Positions 44,664-52,406 of a DNA stretch of 64,000 nucleotides are shown here, one piece after another (position 1 is the stretch's first letter; every line of letters begins with the position of its first letter). Location of the stretch: contig JAPPMO010000026.1 in assembly GCA_028873975.1 (NCBI GenBank), positions 149,378 through 213,377 of the forward strand, in the 5' to 3' direction. The position numbers and the translations under genes are program-made. This DNA is from Chloroflexota bacterium (lineage in GTDB: Bacteria > Chloroflexota > Anaerolineae > Aggregatilineales > Phototrophicaceae). A model generated the notes under the pieces. That model was not told the origin of the DNA. It did no database searches and worked only from the letters and a program-made list of their open reading frames with translations.

Positions 44664-46073
44664 ATGCCCAGGCCGCTTGTTCATAAGAAACTATTTCTGG
44701 TTTTGGCCATCGCCTTCCTGGCGCGGCTCGGCGCGCTATTCGCCTTTCCATCGGTCTTCGCCTTCAGCCAGCCCGGCGGCGATATTCACGGCTCGGTCGC
44801 TTATGACGCCTACGCGCTGAATCTGCTGGAGACCGGCGTTTACGGCCGCGAGCCCGGGGCGCCGGATTCGGTTCTGCCGCCGCTCTATAGCATTGCCCTG
44901 GCGCTGGTCTATGCTGTCTTCGGGCGCAGCTATGTCGCCGTCGGCCTGGTTCATACGCTCTTTGATGTTTGTTCCATCGCCCTGCTCTACGATATTGCCC
45001 GGCGGCTCTTCCCCCGACATCGCGGCGAATGGATCGGCGCGCTCGGCGCGCTCTTCTTCGCGCTCTACCCCTACCTGATCTTCCAAAATCTCACGCTGAA
45101 TGACACCGCGCTCTGGATTGCTTTGCTGCATCTCTTCGTCTGGCTGATGATCCTGCTGCGCGAACAGGAAAGGTGGAATCACCGGACCTTCGCGCTGGCC
45201 GGCGCCGCTGGAATCGTCCTGGGCATTTCCGCCCTGGCGCGAGCGCTATTGCCGCCCTTGGCGCTGCTGCTGGCGCTCTGGTTCCTCTTTCGCTTGAGCT
45301 GGCGGCAAACCCTGCTGCGCGCCCTGCCGGTGGCGATTGTCAGCGTGCTAGTCTTGCTGCCCTGGCTGGTCCGTGGCGCGGCCATTCACGGAGGATTCGT
45401 GGCTGTGGCGCTCAACGGCGGCGAGAACCTGTATCAGGGCAACAATCGAGAGACCGTGCCCATCTTCCGCGCCGGCTACGACGTGCAATGGTCGCGCCGG
45501 CCGCCCGACGCCCCGCGGACCGATGACCCCTACCGCAACAATCAATTGCTGTTGAACGCCGGCTTGCGCTACCTGCGCGAGCATCCCGGGCGCATACCGG
45601 AACTGCTTTGGGTGAAATTCTGGGTTTACTGGAACCCGCAGGTGACGCCGCTCAACAACCTGCGCGCGGGCGAACGTCTGCATGTCACTGCCGACGGCGT
45701 CCTGCAAATCATCAACGACGGCGATTCCCATACCGGCGTCAGCGCTGCCAATGCCGCCTATCAAGACGAGAGCCTCTTCGCTGTCGTCGGGCGCAGCCTG
45801 CATGTCGTTTATTTTGGCGGCTTGTGGCTGCTGGCTATCGGCGGCGCCGTCTTGAGCCGCCGCGACTGGCGGGATCTGAGCCCTCTGTTTTTCGTGCAGA
45901 TCAGCCAGACGGCGGTCTACCTGCTCTTCCATCCCTCAACGCGCTACCGCTCGCCCACGGATCCACTGCTCTTTCTGTTTTCGGCGGTCGCGGTGGTCTG
46001 GCTCTGGGAGCGGTGGCGGGGGAGGTTGAGCCCCCTTCCTCCGGTACTACGCTCATGTATAGTCCCGTGTTGA
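44664..46073 (+). CDS. Membrane glycosyltransferase, GT39/ArnT-PMT-like
   Basis: The 469-residue protein has about ten hydrophobic segments. The first extracytoplasmic loop contains 'GGDIHGSVAYDAYALNLLETGVYG', with the acidic residue expected for a lipid-linked sugar transferase, and later 'LTLNDTALW'. It probably moves a sugar from a polyprenyl carrier to an external acceptor. The last codons run into a CTCTGTG-type repeat (46085-46145), so the exact C-terminus may have been altered by that insertion. It stands alone. Confidence 0.8.
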   Translation: MPRPLVHKKLFLVLAIAFLARLGALFAFPSVFAFSQPGGDIHGSVAYDAYALNLLETGVYGREPGAPDSVLPPLYSIALALVYAVFGRSYVAVGLVHTLFDVCSIALLYDIARRLFPRHRGEWIGALGALFFALYPYLIFQNLTLNDTALWIALLHLFVWLMILLREQERWNHRTFALAGAAGIVLGISALARALLPPLALLLALWFLFRLSWRQTLLRALPVAIVSVLVLLPWLVRGAAIHGGFVAVALNGGENLYQGNNRETVPIFRAGYDVQWSRRPPDAPRTDDPYRNNQLLLNAGLRYLREHPGRIPELLWVKFWVYWNPQVTPLNNLRAGERLHVTADGVLQIINDGDSHTGVSAANAAYQDESLFAVVGRSLHVVYFGGLWLLAIGGAVLSRRDWRDLSPLFFVQISQTAVYLLFHPSTRYRSPTDPLLFLFSAVAVVWLWERWRGRLSPLPPVLRSCIVPC

Positions 46074-46155
46074 GGTGGGTCGGTTTTTCGTGAAATCTCT
46101 CTGTGCCCTCTGCGCCGAAGGGTTGTGTCTACGCGCCCTCTGTGGCAAAACCGCC

Positions 46156-48597
46156 CTACCCCCGATCCGGCGACATCAAATCCCAAAACCGGCTGAGCAG
46201 GTAGCGATACTTCATCCCGTGACTCAACAGCGCCATCGTCAGCAGGAACAAGACCGCGATGGCCACGATCAGCAGCGAGCCGTCGCCGCCGTCCCAGACC
46301 GGCGGCTTGAACTCGAAGAGCGCCGGATAGGCGTACATGATGAGGATGGTCAGCGCCGTCAAGACGCTGGTTAGCAGGGTGATGCGCCAGTGCTGAACGA
46401 AGCTGCGCGGCTGATAAAGCTCAATGCCCTGAATATGCCAGGTGATCAGCATGCCATAGAGCGCTACCATGATGGTGATGTTCGAGCGCGTCAGCGTCAG
46501 GTCGCCATCGCTGCTGAACCAGGTGATCAGATAGAGCAGCGTCATGATCACCGCGCCGATGAAGCCCATGGTGAAGATGTAGTCCATCACGTCGCGGCGG
46601 AAGCGCGCCATGTACTGCGGGCGCAGCCAGCCGAAAGCGATGAAAGTCGCCGGCAGGTTGACCGTGCCGAAGGTGGCCCAGCTGATCTGCACCGGCGTGA
46701 TCGGAAAAGGCAGCGCCATGAAAGCGATGAAAACGAAGAGCGCGATATTGTAGAAATTGCGCACCAGGAACATCTTCATGGTGCCGAAGATGGTCTGCGT
46801 GGTTTCCTTGCCCTCGCGGAAAGCCCGCGGCAGAGTCGACATGGCGTTGTTGAGCAGCACAATATCGGCCACATCCTTGCTGATCTGGGTGCCGTCGTTC
46901 ATGACGATAGCCAGGTTGGCCGCTTTCAGCGCCGGCACGTCGTTGACGCCGTCGCCGACCATCGAGACGTATTCGCCGCCCCGCCGCAGCGACTCGACGA
47001 TGCGCTGTTTGGTATCGGGCTCGACGCGGGCGAAGACCTGCGACTCGCTGACGGCGCTGGCAAAATCCGTCGCGCCCATGGCTTCAAGTTCGGCGCCGCT
47101 ATAAGCACTGTCAACCGACATGCCAGCTTCCCGCGCGATGGCGCGCACCGTTTCCAGGTTGTCGCCGGAGATGACCTTGAGCTTCAAGCCTTCGTCGCGG
47201 AAGGCTTGCAAGGTGTCTTGAATATCGTCCCGAATCTGGTCGCTCATGATAATCAGCGCAATCGGCTCTACCGCATCCGCGACCTCAATGGCCTCAGCGG
47301 CTGGCGCGCCCTGCATCCGCGCGAAAGCCAGTACGCGCATGCCGTCCCGCGCCAGCGCCTGCGCATGAGCAAAATGCGGATCCGACGGAAGCAGGAGGCG
47401 TTCCGGCGCGCCCAGCAGCAGCGTCGAGCCCGGCAACTCAACCGCCGCCCATTTGCGCAAAGAAGAAAACGGGATCTCTCGCTGCTTTGACGGATAGCCG
47501 TCTGCGTCGACGACGCCTTCGATATAGCGCTTGATGGCCTGGGCGGTATTGTTCAGATGCGCCAGATTCTTCAAGTATATGAACAGGTCGCGCTGGATCG
47601 CGCTGATATCGGCTTCGCCAATTGCGATGATCTCCTGCACGGCGAGCTTGTTCTGGGTGAGCGTACCGGTTTTATCGAAGCAAAGCACGGTGGCGTTGGC
47701 CAGCGATTCCACGGCATTGACGCGCTGAACCAGCGTCTGCTGCCGGCTGATCTTGACCGCGCCGATAGTCAGCGAAAGGATCGCCACCAAAACCAATCCT
47801 TGCGGCACCAGGCTGGTGGTGAAAACGACGGCGTTACGCACGATTTCCAGGAAGGCGTTGTCAATCAGGAAACCGGTGATGAAGATCATGGGCACGAAGA
47901 CGAACATGATCAAGACGGTGATTTCGACGATGATGTCGATCTTGACTTGAGTGGGCGTTTTGACGATCTTGTATTGCTTGGCGATGGTGGAAAGTCGATT
48001 GATATAGCTTTCCGCGCCGACTTTGCTGGCGCGCATAATGCCGGCGCCAGCGGTACAGAAGGAACCGGAGTAGACATCGTCGCCGGGCGCCTTGCTAATG
48101 GCGTCCGATTCGCCGGTCAAAAGCGATTCGTCCATTTCCAGCGAATCACTCCGGACGATCCTGCCATCGACGACCAAGCGATCGCCAGGTTCGATGCGGA
48201 TCATCTCGTCCTTGACCACCGCCCGCATCGGCACGTCGATCCAGTCCCCGTCACGCAGGCAAGACACGTTCTGCTCGCTCAGCGCCGCCAGCCGATCGAG
48301 CTGGCGCTTGGCGTTAAACTCCTGAATCATGCCAAAAAACGTATTCGAGACAACGCTGAAGCCCGCGAATATCGCCGTGGCGTAGTCTCCCAGCAGGATC
48401 ACGCCAATCAGCAGGCTGCCCAGGACGATGTTGAATAGATTCAGCACGTTCTCGCGGAAGATATCCCAATAGCTGCGCCCGACGCGCGCTTCATAGTCGT
48501 TGCTTTCGCCACTGCGCAGGCGTCGCTGCACATCCGCGCTGCTCAGCCCGACAATGGATTCAGTCTCATGATGCCTTACTTCGACGACGCTCTGCAT
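46156..48597 (-). CDS. Cation-translocating P-type ATPase, CtpE-like
   Basis: The 813-residue transporter has an actuator TGES (161-164), the phosphorylated D308 in DKTGTLT, and 'GDGVNDVPALKAANL' in the hydrolytic domain, with ten or so membrane segments. The M4 segment reads 'VPQGL' where many P2 ATPases have PEGL. The overall pattern resembles actinobacterial CtpE, a Ca2+ type pump. The ATG at 48597 was chosen because homology begins there; the 57 extra upstream codons look non-coding. No metal-binding N-domain is present, which makes a copper pump unlikely. Confidence 0.9.
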   Translation of the reverse strand: MQSVVEVRHHETESIVGLSSADVQRRLRSGESNDYEARVGRSYWDIFRENVLNLFNIVLGSLLIGVILLGDYATAIFAGFSVVSNTFFGMIQEFNAKRQLDRLAALSEQNVSCLRDGDWIDVPMRAVVKDEMIRIEPGDRLVVDGRIVRSDSLEMDESLLTGESDAISKAPGDDVYSGSFCTAGAGIMRASKVGAESYINRLSTIAKQYKIVKTPTQVKIDIIVEITVLIMFVFVPMIFITGFLIDNAFLEIVRNAVVFTTSLVPQGLVLVAILSLTIGAVKISRQQTLVQRVNAVESLANATVLCFDKTGTLTQNKLAVQEIIAIGEADISAIQRDLFIYLKNLAHLNNTAQAIKRYIEGVVDADGYPSKQREIPFSSLRKWAAVELPGSTLLLGAPERLLLPSDPHFAHAQALARDGMRVLAFARMQGAPAAEAIEVADAVEPIALIIMSDQIRDDIQDTLQAFRDEGLKLKVISGDNLETVRAIAREAGMSVDSAYSGAELEAMGATDFASAVSESQVFARVEPDTKQRIVESLRRGGEYVSMVGDGVNDVPALKAANLAIVMNDGTQISKDVADIVLLNNAMSTLPRAFREGKETTQTIFGTMKMFLVRNFYNIALFVFIAFMALPFPITPVQISWATFGTVNLPATFIAFGWLRPQYMARFRRDVMDYIFTMGFIGAVIMTLLYLITWFSSDGDLTLTRSNITIMVALYGMLITWHIQGIELYQPRSFVQHWRITLLTSVLTALTILIMYAYPALFEFKPPVWDGGDGSLLIVAIAVLFLLTMALLSHGMKYRYLLSRFWDLMSPDRG

Positions 48598-48815
48598 GTT
48601 TTTTCGATTCTCGCTGCCGATATCGTTATTATCTACGCATGCAATCCCAAAATGATGTATCCTGCACAATGCGGATGCCCAGGACAATCGCCGCATTTTA
48701 TCAAGGATGCGCCTGTTTGCGAAGTCATTGCGAATGCGATGAGAAGCGCGGCAAACCTTGACTCGCAAGCCTTCGCGCTGACCGTTAGATTGATTCGGAG
48801 CTCAAAGGAACAACC

Positions 48816-49784
48816 ATGATCGAAATTGCCGAGTATTTACCCCCGAACCATTCCGTACTCTGGGATATGGTCGCCCAATGCGGCTTAAGCAAAGTGGTTG
48901 GCGCCATGGACCTGTCCCCGCCAAGCGACGCCGACGCGCCTTGGTCTTACAGCTCCCTGCTGCGCGCGAAGAACGCCTACGCGGATCATGGCTTCGAGCT
49001 TGTCGTGATCGAGAGTCGACCGCCGCTGGACAAGGCGAAGCTGGGCTTGCTGGGCCGCGACGAAGAGATCGCGGCCGTCTGTGAGCTTATCAGCAATATG
49101 GGGCTGCTGGGCATCGAGGTCTGGTGTTACGAATGGATGCCGGTGATGAACTGGATGCGCACCTCGACCACGATCCGGTCCCGCGGCGGCGCCCTGGTCA
49201 CTGGGTACGATCACAGCCAGATGACCAAGGCGCCCCTGACTGAATATGGCGAGCTCAGCGAGGAACAGCTCTGGGACAATCTGCGTTATTTCCTGGAAAG
49301 AGTGATTCCAGTGGCGGAAGCTTCCGGCGTGAAGTTGGCCATGCACCCCGACGACCCGCCGCTTTCGCCCATCCGCGGCTTGGCTCGCATTATGCGCAGC
49401 GTGGAGAACTTCGAGCGCTTGCTCGAACTTGTACCCAGCCCGATGAACGGCATCACGCTTTGTCAAGGCAATTTCACGCTGATGACGGATGACTTGCCGG
49501 CGCTCATTCGCAAGTTCGCGGACAAGATCTTCTTTGTGCACATGCGCGATGTAGCGGGCGTGGCGGAAAAATTTGAAGAGACATTCCACGATGCGGGCAA
49601 AACGGACATGGTCGCTTGCATGCGCGCCTATCGTGATATCGGTTTCGACGGCCTGCTGCGGCCCGATCACGTGCCGACGATGGCCGGCGACAATAACGAG
49701 AATGCCGGCTATTCGGCGATCGGCCGGCTATTTGCTATCGGCTATCTCAAGGGGATCCGGGAAGCGGTTTACGAGCAGGATTGA
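48816..49784 (+). CDS. uxuA: Mannonate dehydratase
   Basis: The 322-residue TIM-barrel lyase shows 'GIEVWCYEWMPVMNWMRTS', 'KLAMHPDDPPLSPIRGLARI', 'LCQGNFTLM', 'IFFVHMRDV' and 'LLRPDHVPTMAGD', which are UxuA hallmarks with metal-binding His and Cys. It converts D-mannonate to 2-keto-3-deoxygluconate in uronate breakdown. It is somewhat shorter than most UxuA proteins. AAAGGAAC precedes the ATG. No uronate isomerase or reductase gene is adjacent. Confidence 0.92.
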   Translation: MIEIAEYLPPNHSVLWDMVAQCGLSKVVGAMDLSPPSDADAPWSYSSLLRAKNAYADHGFELVVIESRPPLDKAKLGLLGRDEEIAAVCELISNMGLLGIEVWCYEWMPVMNWMRTSTTIRSRGGALVTGYDHSQMTKAPLTEYGELSEEQLWDNLRYFLERVIPVAEASGVKLAMHPDDPPLSPIRGLARIMRSVENFERLLELVPSPMNGITLCQGNFTLMTDDLPALIRKFADKIFFVHMRDVAGVAEKFEETFHDAGKTDMVACMRAYRDIGFDGLLRPDHVPTMAGDNNENAGYSAIGRLFAIGYLKGIREAVYEQD

Positions 49785-49793
49785 GTCATTCCT

Positions 49794-50312
49794 AGAAATA
49801 CGCTGCGATAACTCAAGCGAATTACAACCTTGACTCCGCAAACATATTGGAATAAGGTTAGTTAAGTCAGAAAATCAGATAGATGCTTTAGTTTCGCGCT
49901 TTTGCCGAACAAAAAGCATGCAATACGGGTTGAGCGCACGATCCACCTGGAGCAAACATAGAACATGTCAAAGAAGCAGAATCGACTTTATCGACTAGGG
50001 AGGAGATTTCGGTGGATACCGGGACTATTATTGGTTTTGCATTAACGATTGTAGTAACCATTATCTCCGTTGTTGGCTCCGGGATAGGTTTAACAATGAT
50101 GCTGGTGCGCCATATCAACGGAACTCGGTTGGAATTGAAAGAAGATATTAAGACAGTGCGCGAAGCATCTGAAACTGCGCATAGGAGCATATTAGCTGAT
50201 CTGGGTGAAGCAAAAGCCGATCGCGCGGCATTTTCGGAGCGGTTGAAATGTGTTGAAGACAAAGTTGATGACATGAAACGAGGTTAGAGAAAATACGCTG
50301 CGATGACTTAAG
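49794..50312. repeat. Direct repeats flanking a small gene
   Basis: AGAAATACGCTGCGATAACT (49794 onward) and AGAAAATACGCTGCGATGAC (50288 onward) are near-identical 24-25 base copies in the same orientation, ending at 49817 and 50312. The core AATACGCTGCG also occurs at 38477-38487. The small membrane gene 50012-50287 lies between them. The rest of 49785-50011 has nothing recognisable. Confidence 0.6.
50012..50287 (+). CDS. Small membrane protein with coiled-coil tail
   Basis: This 91-residue product starts at GTG with a strong GGGAGGAGA site 7 bases upstream, which supports a real gene. Residues 5-33 form one membrane helix; the remainder is charged and heptad-like ('LELKEDIKTVREASETAHRSI', 'RLKCVEDKVDDMKRG'). 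The family is not recognised beyond similarity to short 'TM plus coiled coil' proteins. It is more AT-rich than its neighbours and bounded by direct repeats. Confidence 0.7.
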   Translation: MDTGTIIGFALTIVVTIISVVGSGIGLTMMLVRHINGTRLELKEDIKTVREASETAHRSILADLGEAKADRAAFSERLKCVEDKVDDMKRG

Positions 50313-51930
50313 GCACATACTCCTGTCGACGTACTAAACGATTGCTGATCATCATCCACGAGAGTATCCCGCTTAGCAAACAGAAGACGGCGCTGACCCA
50401 AAGCAGCACATTATAGGCAGCTACATGGGAAGCGCGAATTGCCGCCTCGATATTCGCTCTTTCAGCCGGGGTCAACGATTCGGGAATGGCTGTTTCCCCC
50501 AGGTCCACCGACGCGATTTCCAGTTGATTCTGGGCTGCCTCGGGCAAATCTCGCACCTTTGGGTCATTCAATAATGCGCTTGTGAATATGGACAGGACAA
50601 AACCGCCCATGACAGCCACCGAGAGCACCTGCCCCACACGGGACAAGGTGTTGCTGATGCCGGAGGCAATGCCGGCTTTGCTTTCCTCAACCGATTCCAG
50701 CACCGCAACGGTCAGCGGCGCCAGAGTGATGCCCAGCCCCATACCGGCAAGGCAAAGCGGCAGGAAGAAGGTCTTCCAGTAATCATGCTGCCCGCCCGTA
50801 ATGCCAACCATAGCCAGCAGCACAAAAGCGAGAAATGTCAGCGCGTGGCCCCCGACAATCGGCGTTCGCGGTCCATAGCGATCAACGATGCCGCCGATAT
50901 AGGCGGAAGATATGAGCATGAATATCGTCATCGGTAAAATGGCAATGCCAACGAAGGATTCGCTGTAACCTTGAATCTGTATCATATTCAGCGGAATGTA
51001 AATCAGAATCGGTCCCACAGAAACGTAGAGCAGGAACAAAGCGAGATTGCCGCCGGTGAATGTTCGCACGCGGAAAAGCGCCAGCAATTCGCGAGCGTGT
51101 TCGTGGGTTTCCAACAAAACAAACAACAACAGCGACGCGATGCCGAAGGCAAGGGACAGTCGAATTGACGAATGGCCGAAACCGACCTGTGGCGCTTCGA
51201 GGAAACCGTGGGTCAGACCGAGCAAAGACAAGGTAATCAGCAACGCGCTCAACCATCCCATGATCGGTTCAGATTCTTTGCTGTAGGTTTCTGGCACGGT
51301 TCGCCATAGCACCCAAGCCGCCGCGACTCCGAAGGGAATCTGCACATAAAATATCATGCGCCACATGCCCATCTCCGTCAGCACACCGCCGATAAATGGA
51401 CCCAAGCCACTGGAAAACAGCGTGAAAGCCGACCAAATGCCGATACCCCAGCCATGCCGGTCGCCGCTGAAATGCGCGGAAACGATAGCCAAAGTGCAAG
51501 GAACGATCATCGCGCTTCCGACGCCTTGGGCAAAGCGCGCCAGTATCAAGACCGCGACGGTTGGCGCTGTACCGGCGATCAGCGACGCAATCCCATAAAG
51601 CAAGATGCCCAGCATGCAGATACGGTTGTGGCCAAAACGATCGGAAAGCGACCCAAAGACCACCAGCAGCGAGGCTTGCACAATGATGTAGGAATTGGAG
51701 ATCCACAAGAGATCGGCGCCGCGCGCGTTCAGCTCAATTTGAATAGCCGGCAAAGAGACGTTCAGCGCGGTACTGCCGACGTAAGCCATGCTCGCCGCGG
51801 ATATCGTGGCAAACAGCACGGAATAGCTTAGCTTGCGCGTCCGCTTGGCATTTTGCGGCGGCGCGTCCACGGCGGAAATATCTGTCATCTCGTCTTTTGC
51901 AACCTCAACTGAACTGGCGAGGCGCGGCAT
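50308..51930 (-). CDS. MFS drug:H+ antiporter, DHA2/EmrB-like
   Basis: The 540-residue transporter has about 14 membrane segments. The N-half contains 'ALNVSLPAIQIEL', 'GSLSDRFGHNRICMLG' (motif A) and 'LILARFAQGVGSAMIVPCTLAIV' (motif B), and there is 'GPFIGGVLTEMGMWRMIFYVQIPFG' (motif C and DHA2 signature). It probably exports toxic compounds by proton exchange. A later ATG in the first 15 codons is an alternative start. Confidence 0.92.
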   Translation of the reverse strand: MPRLASSVEVAKDEMTDISAVDAPPQNAKRTRKLSYSVLFATISAASMAYVGSTALNVSLPAIQIELNARGADLLWISNSYIIVQASLLVVFGSLSDRFGHNRICMLGILLYGIASLIAGTAPTVAVLILARFAQGVGSAMIVPCTLAIVSAHFSGDRHGWGIGIWSAFTLFSSGLGPFIGGVLTEMGMWRMIFYVQIPFGVAAAWVLWRTVPETYSKESEPIMGWLSALLITLSLLGLTHGFLEAPQVGFGHSSIRLSLAFGIASLLLFVLLETHEHARELLALFRVRTFTGGNLALFLLYVSVGPILIYIPLNMIQIQGYSESFVGIAILPMTIFMLISSAYIGGIVDRYGPRTPIVGGHALTFLAFVLLAMVGITGGQHDYWKTFFLPLCLAGMGLGITLAPLTVAVLESVEESKAGIASGISNTLSRVGQVLSVAVMGGFVLSIFTSALLNDPKVRDLPEAAQNQLEIASVDLGETAIPESLTPAERANIEAAIRASHVAAYNVLLWVSAVFCLLSGILSWMMISNRLVRRQEYVP

Positions 51931-51939
51931 TTTGCGTTA

Positions 51940-52155
51940 TCAAGAACCTGAGGAGCGCAGGTCACTGAGTTCTTGTTCCAGTTCACTGCGGCGTTGGGAG
52001 CTGGCGCGGCGGCCAGCGGCCAGCGCCCGGCGATAGTGTTGCCGCCAGTTTTCACGAAATTCGGCCGAGGTTACCGGCGAAAAAAATGCAACTAACAATG
52101 CGCCCAATGCGGCGCCAAAACTAAGACCGAATAACAGACTCAAGAATCTCCGCAT
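51940..52155 (-). CDS. Small membrane protein, YtxH-like
   Basis: The 71-residue protein, from the ATG at 52155 with AAGGG upstream, has one Gly/Ala-rich membrane helix ('LLFGLSFGAALGALLVAFFSP') and a basic amphipathic tail. This is the general shape of YtxH/gas-vesicle-GvpP-like proteins, with unknown role. It lies 9 bases upstream of the MFS gene and may be co-transcribed. The 52156-52406 gap shows nothing. Confidence 0.7.
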   Translation of the reverse strand: MRRFLSLLFGLSFGAALGALLVAFFSPVTSAEFRENWRQHYRRALAAGRRASSQRRSELEQELSDLRSSGS

Positions 52156-52406
52156 ACGATATGCCCTTTTCTTCAGCATACGGTAACAGCTATCTCAATT
52201 ATAAGCAATGTGCCGAGATTCAAACATTTGGCGCGGGTCTCCGCAGAATCAATGGCAGAATTCAGGACACTCGGCTGTTGACTGCCGCAATCCCGTCAAT
52301 TCGAGTCAATGCAGGCGCTAAAGCCCACAGTCATAAAAGACCTGCTCTCGCATCTCAAATGATTCTCGGCGCTATGACACCTCAATGACGCCATAGAAGA
52401 CAGCCC

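Noticed and set aside
46390-47490. 366-residue reading frame on the plus strand
   Set aside because: It is opposite the P-type ATPase, whose motifs DKTGTLT and GDGVND are unambiguous.
48598-48768. N-terminal extension of the P-type ATPase
   Set aside because: The 57 codons upstream of the ATG at 48597 show no family similarity and no ribosome site.
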